DNA of 64,000 nucleotides. Origin: Trichobilharzia regenti. Its lineage: Eukaryota; Platyhelminthes; Trematoda; Strigeidida; Schistosomatidae. Shown one piece after another: positions 45,690 to 57,264 of this stretch. Where the stretch lies: contig OX235268.1 of the NCBI GenBank assembly GCA_944472135.2, positions 8,810,589 through 8,874,588 of the forward strand. Reading direction: 5' to 3'. Made by a program: the position numbers and the translations under genes. Within the stretch, counting starts at the first letter, position 1. Each line of letters starts with the position of its first letter. The notes beneath the pieces were generated by a model that worked only from the letters and a program-made list of their open reading frames with translations, ran no database searches and was not told where the DNA came from.

Positions 45690-47150
45690 GCTGTATTGTC
45701 ACTGAAGCTTGAGGACGTACTAAAGCCTCAGTTTGCTGCCTCCTTATGGTTCGGGTTTTGCTTTCTCACCATCGGGTGTGTCCTCCTATTTTCCCTTGGT
45801 CTCATACCACCGTTGAAGTGCTACGGACAACTGCTCTGGGGAGTTGAATCTGATGATTAGCAGCTTTGAAGAGCTAATCAGTATGAGAAGAGCGGGGTGA
45901 GGTATTGGGAAAATGAAAATGGCTGCAGAAGCGCCAAGGGCCATCTGAGATGGTAGCCATCTCAATTGCTGTACGTCATGCATCTGTTTTTCATAAGCAG
46001 TGCCGGTCTCCAGTTCCGGAACACCGTGTACCACCACAGAAGTAGAAGGCATCAGTTCCGGTGACTCCCCCGCCATTTGTCTGATACCCTATGGTCTGTC
46101 TTGTCTCACCCTTATGCTCGAACTTCTGTCCATGGCTAGTACCTGAGCCATTAATAGTACTTTTTCGGCCTCTTCGGCAGAGTCCAGTGTAACCCTTAAT
46201 GGAAGTGGCTTACCCTGAGGCCTGTGGACACCCCTGTACAGCCTGCACAGTTTTGCTGAACTAATTTTCAGACCTAATTTATCGCACAGTTTGGACAACT
46301 GTTCCTGATCAAACAGGGCCCGTTGTTCAAGCAAGCTATCCTTGCTCACAGGTACGTTAAAGAGGATGAGAGAGTTAGACCGACTAACCCCAGACTTAGG
46401 TTTAGCCTTTGGCTTCCTGTATTCCTTTGCAGTGTCAGCAACTTTAGGCTTCATTAGGTTCTGGCCAGCCTTTGCTGTGTCACCAAGCTTGCTAGTGGAT
46501 GCAAGTGGTGCTTTTGTAACTCTATCTGCCCTGATGTGGTTGCAACTTTGTGAGTCTTCATCTCGTGAAAATTGGCATTTCCAGTCAGTTGTACTGGAGT
46601 GTCCTCCTTACTGTCTGTGCCAAGTTTTGCCAGTGTGGTGTTAGTAGGTGGGGAGCTGTATGAGACTGTGTTGGGACACAAGAACGGCGCGTTGTTTCTG
46701 CTATCCGCAGACACGCTTTGTGGGACTATGCCAGGGCGACAAAGTGGACAGATGTACCGAAGGCATGGGCATGGGTTATTTCTCATAAACTTGTAGTATG
46801 ATTTCGGCACACCTTTGTCACAGCGGCAGTGCACCCATCGTTTGCGAAAATCGTATTCAAACGCTATCAGTTTTAAAAACCATGATACTACACGTTTGAC
46901 ATTCATCTCCCTTCCTTGATGACGCCTTCGATGTCTTATGACGTCTTGAACGTTTCGTCTTAGGTTTGCCGTGTTTCACACACTGGCCTTCAGTTGATGC
47001 AGGTGTAGCATCCTGTCTGCCTGGTATTGTATGTGCCGTTTCAGTGCTAAACTGTGACAATGCGGGCATAGTATCAGGACAGACGAAAGCTATACGAGTC
47101 TTTAGGATCGGTATGCGGGAAGGGGTTCAAGTCCCTGGGTTTTTGCTTTA
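45690..47150 (-). pseudogene. CR1-like LINE ORF1 with PHD-like zinc finger
   Basis: Frames 46857-47069, 46454-46906, 46089-46454 and 45786-46076 line up as one broken ORF1. They show a basic KTKRSRRHKTSK stretch, a Cys/His cluster (CQTC, RWVHCRC, PCPCLRYICPLC) like a PHD-type finger, and an RRM-like part (SNSLILFNVPVSKD, LPLRVTLDSAEEAEKVL). ORF1 proteins of CR1 elements are RNA-binding. Frameshifts separate the pieces. Confidence 0.75.
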
Positions 47151-47682
47151 TCTGTCTGAAGCCCTCGTGACTACAGAGTATGTAGTTTTAGTGGTTTTCT
47201 AAGGCTACTTTCGACAACCATATTAACAATCAGCATGACTTATGCTATAAACGAATAAGAAAGCAAGAATAAGACTGAAAAGCACAAGAGAAGGAAAAGG
47301 TTTTCGACTTTACCTAGTACTTTCTGGATGATCGACTTCACAGCAATCACGTGGTAGACCAACAAGTCTTGTTTATCTGAACGAGTGCGGAAGATGCTAC
47401 TACAGAAGTGGCAATTGAAGCTTTGGCAGAAGTTCAAGACGGCTGGACTTACTACACAGAGATTCAATATGTAATTAATGGTTGAATTTAACTCACCGTC
47501 TAGGGAGGTCAGGTTTCTCAAGCGGATAATTCACAAAATTGGTGTTTATCGGTTAGAGAGGAAAAAGCACATCATATTTAAGGCAGAAGCATGATCTGTC
47601 TAGGCGTTTATTATTATCTTTTTCAAGATAAAGATCTAAGCCCTCATAAAAATCCCGAGCTGTCAAATTGCATATTGCCCTT
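47151..47682. other. LINE upstream flank and palindrome-loop relative
   Basis: The frame 47240-47521 (minus) is unrecognised. Bases 47570-47682 match the loop region of the palindrome at 35000-35140 in reverse (GATCTAAGCCCTCATAAAAATC). Confidence 0.55.
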
Positions 47683-47987
47683 TGTCAATGTCCAGGTCTA
47701 ACTACACTGGACTTCACACTGTCCTTGGAAGACTTTCAGGAACTATGCGTAATAACCAACGCAAAATACGAGAACACAAATTGGTGACTCAACAACCGTT
47801 TATTCTTGCACCAATACAGAGCCAATCATTAGGTCATTGTACACAAAGTTTCTGATTGTTTTCTCTATTCCAACGAACAGCAAACGATTAGACGATGACC
47901 ACAGTATCGATGACTCCCGACAAAATATAGAGTTGGGTTTGAGCAAACAACCATGAATTGATCGTTCAATCTTCAACTGCATTGACA
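47683..47987 (-). repeat. Diverged solo LTR (type IV)
   Basis: 305 bases from TGTCAATGTCC to CATTGACA, with the family's inner end AACCATGAATTGATCGTTC. The flanks match the continuous sequence at about 35020-35070 in reverse, so this is an insertion with a related empty site in the same window. Flanking five bases CCCTT and CTGTT are a decayed duplication at best. Confidence 0.8.
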
Positions 47988-48009
47988 CTGTTCCTGCAGA
48001 ATGGGGCGA

Positions 48010-48560
48010 CTCACCTTAGTGATTTAGGGTTGACAGGATCATCTTACACAACCTCTAAATTATTCTCGCGTACCGAAAACAAAGCAAAAGCCAATAATTG
48101 ATCGTCCAAACTTCGTGATATATTTCGGGACCAAACCAAGCCGTCAGACGAACGCTTAGCTAGCTAGTGATCGTGCACGTGACACGATGGGGTACCAAAT
48201 GGCGGGGATGCTTGACCGGAAGCCTTCAGCTAAACAAGTCGACTTAAACAGTGGTGGTCAGCATCCAATGGTGAGTGATACCTGTGGTCAATAATTTTGG
48301 GGAATTATTTACCGCTACAGTGACCACCACCATATCTAATGATCAGCTGACACCACCCTCCCTCCTTTTATGATGTTCGGCTCTGAAACCATGATTATTA
48401 TGGCTACAGCAAATATATTGCATGGTACCAGACGTGCTCGTACCTCATATTCCATTTCCCTAGCTTTCCTAGCGAGTGCTTTCAATAGGTCTCCACGCAC
48501 ATCTTTACGAACATATAAATAAATGAATGAATTTATTCTCATGATACAGTACATGAGGGA
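48010..48560. other. No gene recognised
   Basis: The frame 48336-48554 (minus) has no known motif. No repeat relation seen. Confidence 0.4.
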
Positions 48561-49140
48561 CGCCAGTTTACAGGCATCATCAAATTGTTACAGAAATAGG
48601 ACCATATTATTCAGTCACAATTTACAGTCGATAGCAAAATGTGTTTAACATGTACACTGGAGATTATACATACACTTGATAAATGTTAATCCCAGTAGTA
48701 TAAAACATCCTTTCTATATAAATGTGTTTATTTATGATATATTTCACTCACTTTATCTATTACACTTTAATGTTTCACCTTAGCACTTTAACTTTTCTAA
48801 AACAGCTTCCAATCCCTTGTAATCGTTGTACTTACCTCAATATTGGTTGGTTATCGTATGCCTACAACCACGGGATGAAAACGAAACGAGGTCAGTTATC
48901 CCGCTCAACCTGGAGGACAACTGTACAATTCAATAACTATACGGCCTGGTTCAGACAATGAGTGTAATTATATATATATATATATATACATATATATATG
49001 TATCAAATATTTAACTGTTGAAAGATTATTAACTTGTAGACAATTAAAGATTTGACATTATAAAATACTTGATCGTGCCTGTAGAAATGGCATGAATTTT
49101 CATGTAAATTTATGTTTATATGAAAATAACATTATTATTA
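48561..49140 (+). mobile_element. LINE 3' end related to the palindrome arms
   Basis: Matches 35590-35943 (CAATCCCTTGTAATCGTTGT, CGGCCTGGTTCAGACAATGA) and ends CCTGTAGAAATGGCATGAAT before an ATTATTATT tail. An (AT)n stretch sits inside at 48966-49000. Confidence 0.7.
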
Positions 49141-49404
49141 TACTTGATAAATGTTAATCCCAATAGTATAAAACATCCTTTTCACTTATGTACAATCATT
49201 TCTGTGCATAGTTGGAAAAATCCGCTAGATTGTTAGTGAGTGCAACACATCAGGAATTACAGAAGTATTGTCTTCGCATTAACAAGAAAAACCAGGTCTT
49301 TAGTGGATGGGATGTATGCATGCGTCCTAGTGAATAGATCAGTTTATAAGAAGTTAAAACCTTAAAGACTAAAAAGAATAGCTTTTGTGAATAGTGGAGC
49401 AAGT

Positions 49405-49578
49405 GCGTCGGTGGCACAGTGGTTAGGACTCTCGCCGACCATGCACATAGTCCGGGGTTCGAGCCCGCACCGACGCACACATGATATCTATGGTCGGCCT
49501 GCAAAATTTGGGTTACCGATATCCATGCTGAAAATTCCATACTTGTACCGAAAATAAAGTGTGGAATCAAGCTGTAAA
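49405..49578 (+). mobile_element. tRNA-derived SINE (GCGTCGG family), full copy
   Basis: Plus-strand copy: GCGTCGGTGGCACAGTGGTT, then GGGGTTCGAGCCCG, CACCGACGCA, ending AATCAAGCTGTAAATC. Confidence 0.87.
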
Positions 49579-50032
49579 TCAAAAATAATTCAGCAGAACT
49601 CTATAGTTAGGGTTCAAAATAGGTAGTGGGAACTGTAGGTAAGGTCGGTTGACAGGACTTAGTGAACTAAATTATCACGACAGTCTTATATATAGTAAAC
49701 ATTTGACATTGCAATGTAACCTGTCTACACATAATATAAAAAGATATTAACACTGAACCAACAAAATTTTACCATTCGCCTAACAATACTGCAGTGTGTG
49801 TATGCTGAAGAAGGGTAGTTAGTCTTACAGGGAGCCGTAAAGTAAATCAAACTATATATGATAAGAGTATAATCAATATTATAATTCGTACTATCAAAGA
49901 ATACATTATGCTCAATAATTGAGTGCTATAAGGGAAACTTGCCTGGTAAATCAAGAGAAAATTTGCTGCATAAATATTTTAATCATTTTAAGTATTTTAA
50001 TGGCAATCTAATCTCAAGAACTGAACATGCAT
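49579..50032. other. No gene recognised
   Basis: No coding or repeat signal recognised. Confidence 0.4.
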
Positions 50033-50285
50033 AATTACTAAGTATTATTATGTTAGTCTAGGAACGAGTGTACTTTCCGTAGTAAAATATTGAAATGTCA
50101 TTGTTTCACCACTCCACCAGCAGTTGAGATACTTTAGACGGGCTAGGGTGGGCATGTTAATATGTTTTTCTAGGCTCCTTTTGAAACTGTCAGGCCCTTC
50201 ACAGGATCTAATCTCAGAGGGTAGTTGGTTCCAAAGTTTACAATATTTAACGGTGAAAATGTATGAACTAAGAGACTACACCTGT
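50033..50285 (-). mobile_element. CR1-like LINE, extreme C-terminus
   Basis: A minus-strand frame reads FTVKYCKLWNQLPSEIRS and DSFKRSLEKHINMPTLARLK, the typical last block of CR1-type RTs, followed by a stop. Only this piece remains. Confidence 0.7.
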
Positions 50286-50289
50286 TGTT

Positions 50290-51529
50290 TGTTTTGCCTC
50301 CATTTATAATTCCGGACAAAAAAGAAGCAGTCATGACGATAACACCCATTCAATCAAGAATCGATCAAACTATGTCTACCTGATACTAAGGGCGAACCAT
50401 AACCAACATACGAATGAAATATGAGAAAACAAGGTAGAAACTTACCGCAACACCACATGAAAAGATAAAAGTTACTTGAACATCATTTATAAACCACCAA
50501 CTGGTCTCCTACCCAAAAAGAATGCGGCGATGTTTTATCCAAAATGGCGAGGAAATACATAAATCCACAGCTGCTGTTGTAAACACTCAGTGGGGGTAGG
50601 AGCCAACAAAGTAATCCTTTCAAAGCATATGTATGCTTTAAATGGGCACGGAAACTCTGTAGAATACGTCATAATCCAAATCACTGCCTCTACAGAGCCA
50701 ATAAACCTGGATATCTATGATATAACGAAAACATGCTGAAAGCTGCATCTCAGATCAAGTTGATTCATTCGATGGTAATGATCTGCTCCTGCATGCCTTA
50801 TTCGACATATTGAATGGAATGGTCCGCGGTTATTCTGATACCAGATCAAAAAGAATAAAAAAATTCACCGGTTGCTGAATCAACAGTACTTCTCTGCATG
50901 TTTAACCGTATTCTAACTGCTAAGATTAATCTCGAACCTTTTATCTCATAATCAATCAAATTCCAGGAACGATCCAATTCTACCACTTGAAGACGCTGGC
51001 GAACATGCTGTAAATGAGTATTCATGATCTGAAATGAAGAAGCAACTGGTTTTCAAATAGTTTTTCAACATTTTACTCAACTTACGAGTACAGTCCGCCA
51101 TGCAGACACAAATGGAGCAAATGGAGAATTCTGGAATCGACCTCGGCACCATTTGATGCAGTAAAACAACCCAACATGACCTTATCTAGTTTTCGCCTCC
51201 ACGATCAAATTTCTTTCCTGTTATGAAACTACGATAAGACTGCTGAAAAATGGAATAAATATATCACTGATCTCAACATAATACATCAATAATCTTTAAG
51301 CCAAGGGTGTTGTTCACAACAAAGTTATATAGGAGAATTGACTTCAAGCTTTATTTTTCCCAGATGTTTGTATTACATTCATCTGATGTCTGGGTTTTTG
51401 TTAATGCGAAGACAATATTTCTATATCTCTTTATGTGCTACACAAACGGACTTTATAGCAGACTTTTCCGACTGACTCTAATGACAGAAAGAACAACCAA
51501 ACTGTAAATCCATTATACATCAAATCATG
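50290..51529. other. No gene recognised
   Basis: Short frames at 50952 (minus) and 51307 (plus) have no known motif and no supporting splice signals. Confidence 0.4.
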
Positions 51530-51790
51530 TGCAATTTATATAACAACTTATCCATGCCTGTACAATAGGTATGTTCCTGCATAAACAGGAATGAATATAT
51601 TATTATTAAAACAATATTTATGCATGCCTATACAATTGGTGTACCCTACATAGCTAGGGAAAATAATGTACCTTATTATATTATCTTTACTAAATATGCT
51701 TATTAATATTATGTGTAACTTATTGAATTGATGATGCCTGTAAACTGGCGTCCCTCACGTAAAAAATGAGAATATATTATTATTATTAAA
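51530..51790 (+). mobile_element. Three LINE 3' tails in a row
   Basis: Three related ends occur at about 51570, 51640 and 51740: CATGCCTGTACAATAGG, CATGCCTATACAATTGG, GATGCCTGTAAACTGG. Two of them run into ATTATTATTAAA-type tails. They look like stacked 5'-truncated insertions. Confidence 0.6.
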
Positions 51791-53520
51791 AAGTTAGCTC
51801 TAGTGGCGAATTTATGGATATTAACCTTGAGAAGGTAGTCATGGTTTCGTAGTCTATACGATTTAAGATTAGCCCACGTTATGGATGAGTTACTGTTACA
51901 GTGCTTCCTTATAACTCTGAATAAGAGAAATAAACTGCACTTCACTCTCCTTAATCATATGGGTTCTAAGTCCAGTCGAATACATCTGTCAAGGTATTCT
52001 ATTTGCCGATCATAGCCTAATATGCGTTTCGTGAGGAATCTTTGGACACTTTCAACTTTTTTTCTATCTGCTGATTTAAAGCTACTGTATAAGTGGGCAC
52101 AGTATTCAAGTTTGGGGCGAATACATATCTTATATGTAGCCAATCTGGCTTCTAGAGTGTAAACGTTGGGTAGCACAAAGCCGGTTAGACGTCTACAATC
52201 AGATACCACATTATTTGCATGTTCAGTAAAGGTAAGATCTGAGTATGTTACCCCGAGATCTGTGACTGTATTCGTGTTTGAGACAAGGTCACCGCACATG
52301 TATAGACACATGCTAGGTTTCCAACGTCCGAAGTATGTTATCCCAGACTTAGCTGGATTGAACGTTAGCTGCCACTTTTCACTCCAGTTACATAGACCAT
52401 TTAGGTCTTGTTGGATTTTACTAGCAATATTCATATCATTATAGTCGAAATCATAGACAACTTTGAGGTCATCTGAAAAGAGATACGGATTGTCATACTT
52501 GATAATAGAGACGATATCATTTATGAATACAATGAATAGGGTAGGACCGAGAAAGCTACCTTGTATCACGCCACTGGTTATTGGTTTGAGTGTGGATAAG
52601 TGATGGTTGATTTTAACTAACAGTTCTCTTCCTGTAAGAAAGGAAGTTATCCACTTAAGTGGCCTTCCACTTATTCCATAAGATAAGAGTTTCAATATGA
52701 GTCTGTTATGCGGGACCTTTTCAAAAACTTTCCTAACATCTAGAAATAATGTTGCTGCCGACCGACAACCGACCCTTATTTCAGTGATGTGGTCGAAATA
52801 ATCTAAGTGGCAAGTAATGCACGACCTTCTACTTAAGAAACCGTATTGGGATGGGGACAGTGGGTCGTTTGAGAGCAAGCACTAGGTGATTTGAGTCTCT
52901 AATATCTTTCCCATTACACATGAAATTACCGACGTGATATTAATGGGGCAGTAGTTGTTGATATCAGCTATAGACCCGTATTTGTGGATAGGTAAGATAT
53001 AAGACTTCTTCCATCAGGTAGGGTATGTCCCATGACTTAGTGAGATTGATTATAAATTGAGTAAGAGTGAATTCATGTCATTACCACTGTTCTTCAGTAG
53101 AATGGAAGAAATACCGTCTGGACCAATAGTGTTACTAAGCCTAAGATTTGAGATAACTTTGTCAGTCTTTTGAGTGGTGAAAACTGTGTCGCTTAGACAA
53201 TCGCCTGTTTTACGTGGGAAATCAACCACCCGACCGTTCTCCAAGGTTTATAGCCTGGCAAAGTGCTTGCTAAACAGTTCACATACCACCTAGGTATTCT
53301 CGTAAGCAATGTTGCCTAGGTTTTTTATTTTTGGATATGCAGACTTCGATTTGTTAACCTACTTTTGAAAAGTTTCGCTACTTCTCCTAGGTTATACGGT
53401 GGCTGAATGGCCCGCATTTCATTGATTCTAAGGCTTATATTTCCCAACTGTTGCATTCTAGTGAGAACAGAAGTAATGGCAATTATGTATGATGTCATGA
53501 TATCTGTAGTATTTTATTGA
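51709..53520 (-). pseudogene. CR1-like reverse transcriptase
   Basis: Upstream block 53050-53244 has SNTIGPDGISSILLKNSG. The long frame 51955-52878 has PSQYGFLSRRSC, VFEKVPHNRLI, SGVIQGSFLGPTLFIVFIND, then LFSDDLKVV in place of YADD, then LTFNPAKS and ARLATYKICIRPKLEYCAHL. A frameshift after LEPI is followed by FLLFRVIRKHCNSN. The YADD-to-FSDD form occurs in other CR1-like elements. Upstream frames are broken, so it is likely dead. Confidence 0.85.
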
Positions 53521-53639
53521 GTGCCTTCGTAGACTTTTCCTTAACGATGTCGGAATGCAATCGCTTTGCGGGAATTCGAAGATAAGATTATTCTCAGGTG
53601 CTATGACAACATGATGTAAGTTTAGACTATCATCTAGTC

Positions 53640-55925
53640 TAAGGAACCTTCAAGGTGAAGCTGAAATCCATGAAATCGAGTTGAGATAGACCACAATTCA
53701 AGTTCAACATTCAGAAGCTGAAGGACAAAACTACAAGGGACGCCTTTTCTACAGATATCAAAGCAAAGTCGGAGACACTACGTGGTAACACTGAGGAAAA
53801 CTGTGTGGGGGAACATTGGAACTCTCTGAAAGCGATATTTAAGGAGACGTGTACAACCGTTCTAGAAAGAAGGAAGAGACAAGGTATGGGATGACTCTCA
53901 ACGGACACCTACCTGGAAGCCAATCGAGGAGAGGAGGATGGCGAAAGGGAAGGTGACTCATTGCAGAGATGCTCAACAGAAGGAGAAGCTGAGTTCAATG
54001 TACACTGCTTAGAATAAGGAAGTAAAGAAGAGTGCTAGGAAAGACAAAGGACAGTTCTATGGCACGCTGTAAACTGAAGCAGAACAGGCAGACCTCAGGC
54101 AAGAGAGACATCAAGACACTACATCAGGTAACAAGGTCTCTATCAAGGAAGAGATAAACCCAGACGATGAAACCGATAAAATATTTTTAAGGGAAACTGA
54201 CTACCAAGGAGGGACAACAAATAAAACAGTGGGCTGATCACTTTGAAGGACTATTGAATCGATCATCGCCTGCAACTCACCCAGAAATACCACCAACAGC
54301 ACGCACAGAACTGCCTGATAGTGGACACCACTTCTCCAACAAAAGCAGAAATCCTAAATGCGATCAAGCTACTGAAGTCCACTCAGGGAAGCAGCAGCCC
54401 TAGACGGAATCCCACCCGAAGCACTGAAGACAGCCCCAGAGACCGCGGCAGATGTTCTCATTCCATTACTGCAAAGGGTTTGAAGAGAGGGAAAGGTGCC
54501 TACTGATTAGAAGAAGGGCTACCTCGTCATACTTCCAAAGAAGGTCGGCGTGGGCCTGCGAAAGAACTGACTGGCGTGGAATGATTCTCTTTTCCATGCC
54601 AAGTAAGACACTAAGTCGCATCATTCTGGCGAGCATAAAGGATGCATTGGATACAGAACTCCGCCAGCCGCAACAGGCTGGATTCAGGGAAAGCAAATCA
54701 TGTGCTGGGCAAATTGCAACTCTACTCACTGTTATCACAGGACAGGGAATAGAACGGCAGTCAAACCTCTACCTCGACTTCATCGCCTACGAAAAAGCCT
54801 TCAACAGGCTGCCTTCACAGAGAAGCAAATTGAGAACTACTTCAACACTACGGCGTACCCGAAGTCTTTGCCAACCTCATTCAACAGTTGGCTACATGAC
54901 AATGCCAGGTGTCAAGCGATCCACAGCGGAAAACTCAGGCGTTTGAAGTGTATACAGGAGTAAGATAAGCTGACTGCCTATAATCACCGATGATATTCTT
55001 AATTGTGGTAGACTGGATTATGCGTCACACTGTGAGGAGCGGAGGGTCAGGAATACGTTGTATGGCCGGTAAGAAGACCCTAGAATATCTAGATTTCGTA
55101 GATGATATATGTCTAATGTCACACAATCTCAAGGACTTAAAGGCGAAAACCAACAAACTGGCTGAAGGGACAGAGAAAACAGGACTTCAGGTGAACACAG
55201 AGAAGACGGAGACGATGAATATAACTAACGAACCACAGCAGCAGCAACAACAACAACCAGAACCAATCACTGTCAACGGGAGAGGTTGGGCAAAAGTTAC
55301 TTCCTTCACATATCTAGGAAGCATAGTTTCAATTACAGGCGGAACGGATGAAGATGTCGAAGCCAGTCAGAATCGGAAAGCCAAGATACGCCTTCATCAC
55401 CCTAAAGGCAACTTGGAAATCTTCTACACTCAGCATAAGGAACATAATTCCCATTTTCAACATAAACGATCCTTCTATACGGGTCAGAAACTTGTACTGT
55501 GCGCCGGTCACAAAAAGGATTTCCAACAAGTTACAGGCTGTTGTCAACAGCTGCTTTCGCTGGTTGGCTCTATATTGAGGATCAAATTGCCGGCCAGAAA
55601 GAATTAGTGATAATAAACTCTGGAGACAAACCAACCAAGAGGCGATTGCTCAACAAATATGTGGGAGAAAGTGAAGATGGACTGGACATACATTGAGGAG
55701 ACCGTCGAATGACATAGGGCGCAATGCAGGCCATCGCTTAAGTGGAATCCAAACGGGAAGTGACGAGTGGGTGGTCAGTGCAATGGAGGATATAGTGTGA
55801 TGAAGAGATGAGAGAGTTTGGGCAATCGTAGACTTAGGTCAAGAGGATGACGGGAAATATAATATAGTAGAGATGTGTTGTTGAAGCCCTAAGTTCCACT
55901 AGGGACGCAAGGGAGTAATAGAGAT
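53640..55925 (+). mobile_element. RTE-like LINE, long degenerate copy
   Basis: Starts in the linker before the RT (VGEHWNSLKAIFKETC). It then has IKQWADHFEGLLNR, WRGMILFSMPSKTLSRIIL, QQAGFRESKSCAGQIAT, and FLIVVDWIMRHTVR. The catalytic site reads LDFVDDICLMS. LQVNTEKTETM and TYLGSIVSITGGTDED follow. The end (GCCCTAAGTTCCACTAGGGA) matches the RTE consensus end. Many frameshifts. Confidence 0.87.
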
Positions 55926-56104
55926 GAATGAACTGGTTTCTAGCCTGATGACATACTTCAGCTTGTTATTCTGACACTTGCATAAGTGAAAAGTTCTCTG
56001 ATATCTACAGAGCGGAAATTTAGCTTTCCTGCTGCAGGACTAAACAAAACTCGTCGACTATGGTAGTGAATCTTAGGTGACCGTAATACTTTACTCATAG
56101 CAAA

Positions 56105-56250
56105 AGTCTTCACAACTTTAGCTATCGATTTGTTTATTGCGCGCAAACCGCAAGCAAAACGTTTTCTGAAGGTTAATGTTATTACCGAGAAAAAAGCGGA
56201 TAATCGAGACAATCAATCTCCCGAAAAAATATTCGAATAGAACAATGAAA
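56105..56250 (+). other. Candidate last exon of unknown gene, with AATAAA
   Basis: After a CTCATAG acceptor-like site a frame reads AKVFTTLAIDLFIARKPQAK and ends SPEKIFE at about 56238, with AATAAA inside GAAATAAAATC shortly after. On the opposite strand an 84-codon frame (55958-56212) is also open, so the coding strand is not settled. No family recognised. Confidence 0.25.
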
Positions 56251-56440
56251 TAAAATCTCAGGTTTAAAACAAGATGACTTGAGGGTTGCTTAGTAATGGC
56301 TTGGAAATGTTGAGTAGCCAGAGATACTTTATTAAGAATAGGAAACCTGACACTGATTGAGGTGATATTTTCGGGTACCCGCAGCCGGCGGTTCTTCAGG
56401 AAGAAGCCATCAAATTAGCATCAGATTACGTTTTTTTATA

Positions 56441-56611
56441 GAGTATGTAGATATCCTGTTAGACAGTGTTTATGCAAGGCCTAGTGAAATGCCATCGTAT
56501 GTTGCAATTATGCAGCTTAAGGGGCCTAAGTCTGTACTGAAAATGTTTGTGACAGCAAAATCCACAAAAGATATCGAATCACCACTAAAGACCGCAAGTA
56601 AAATACTTTAG
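56441..56611 (+). other. Candidate exon of unknown gene upstream of HSP10
   Basis: A 56-codon open frame follows a T-rich tract ending TTTTTTTATAG: EYVDILLDSVYARPSEMPSY, then QLKGPKSVLKMFVTAKS, ending KTASKIL and TAG. It stops 239 bases before the HSP10 ATG on the same strand. No family recognised; it may be chance. Confidence 0.28.
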
Positions 56612-56850
56612 AAATCTTTATGTTTACGGAATCCCTTCATAGATGCATTGTATAATGAAAATAATTTCAGATATGCAGTAAGTTTCGTGGATACATCGAA
56701 GGTGAGGCTTACATCTTTTATTTAAAACAGAAGAATGTGTACTCCAAGGGTACTTGAACATTTAATAGGTTGAACTTTGTTTGTTTTTATTCGCGTAGTT
56801 ACCCTTACGGATTCGTTGGAAATTGCTTCAAGAACTCACGTGAAGAAAAG

Positions 56851-56853
56851 ATG
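56851..56853 (+). CDS. HSPE1: HSP10 exon 1 (ATG only)
   Basis: The start codon directly precedes GTAAGT. As far as I recall, the vertebrate gene also interrupts right after the start codon, which would make this an old intron position. Confidence 0.9.
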
Positions 56854-57264
56854 GTAAGTCCATTGGTTTTCCCCATTATTCTGCTAGGCTGCTCGTGCAT
56901 TCAGAAAGTTCGCTCCCCTCTTTGACCGTGTTCTTGTCCAGCGCTTCGAAGCTGAGACAAAAAGCAAAGGTGGCATCATGCTTCCAGAAAAGTCAAAGGG
57001 CAAAGTTCTTGAAGGTACGGTAGTTGCACATGGTCCAGGTGTTAAGAACGAGGTAAAGCTATTACATCTAGATTAATTTTCTCCTAAGAAAGGTGAAATA
57101 ATCCCCATGTGTGTCACTGTTGGTGACAAAGTTTTCCTTCCTGAGTATGGCGGAACTAAAGTTGTTTTGGAAGATAACGTAAGTTAAACTTTAGATAAGT
57201 AAAATATTTGCAGGAATACTTTCTGTTTCGGGAATCCGACATATTGGCCAAGTTCGAGAACTGA
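56851..57264 (+). CDS. HSPE1: Mitochondrial 10-kDa chaperonin HSP10/CPN10, four exons, 102 aa
   Basis: Co-chaperonin that caps HSP60 in the mitochondrial matrix. The spliced protein is 102 residues, equal to human HSPE1. It runs AARAFRKFAPLFDRVLVQRF, the mobile loop with KGGIMLPEKSKGKV (the IML contact to HSP60), EGTVVAHGPGVKN, KGEIIPMCVTVGDKVFLPEY, GGTKVVLEDN and EYFLFRESDILAKFEN. Exon 1 contributes only the ATG. Introns are 34, 36 and 35 bases, all GT-AG. A TTCAAGAA pair (heat-shock-element-like) lies at 56827-56834 in the leader. A possible acceptor (TTTTTATTCGCGTAG) lies about 50 bases before the ATG. No HSP60 gene is seen nearby. Confidence 0.97.
56888..57052 (+). CDS. HSPE1: HSP10 exon 2
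   Basis: 165 bases, 55 codons, phase 0 on both sides, from CTGCTAG to GTAAAG. Holds the N-terminal strand, mobile loop and first half of the barrel. Confidence 0.96.
57089..57178 (+). CDS. HSPE1: HSP10 exon 3
   Basis: 90 bases, 30 codons, between CTCCTAAG and GTAAGT. Encodes KGEIIPMCVTVGDKV through VVLEDN. Confidence 0.96.
57214..57264 (+). CDS. HSPE1: HSP10 exon 4
   Basis: 51 bases after ATTTGCAG: 16 codons (EYFLFRESDILAKFEN) and TGA. Confidence 0.96.
   Translation, partial: EYFLFRESDILAKFEN

Larger units (their letters stand above)
36258..47150 (-). mobile_element. CR1-like LINE broken by nested LTR elements
   Basis: Pieces on the minus strand fit one element in order. ORF1 is 45690-47150. 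The start of ORF2 (WHVSKSQIDQDAYLELRNRC) ends at 45389. KTTKQGAFALVGP and LTPGKSPGCDVV are at 38176-38540. The RT core and C-terminus are at 36258-37777 ([53 protein letters not shown]). The gaps are the D/E composite (38541-45388) and an LTR fragment (37778-38170). Most of the endonuclease is missing. Confidence 0.82.

Noticed and set aside
49405..49477. Functional tRNA gene
   Set aside because: Acceptor-like and box motifs are present, but there is no 7-base anticodon loop; it is the head of a dispersed SINE.
55958..56212. HSP60 or another head-to-head partner of HSP10 on the minus strand
   Set aside because: In vertebrates HSP60 is head-to-head with HSP10, but this 84-codon frame has no chaperonin motif.
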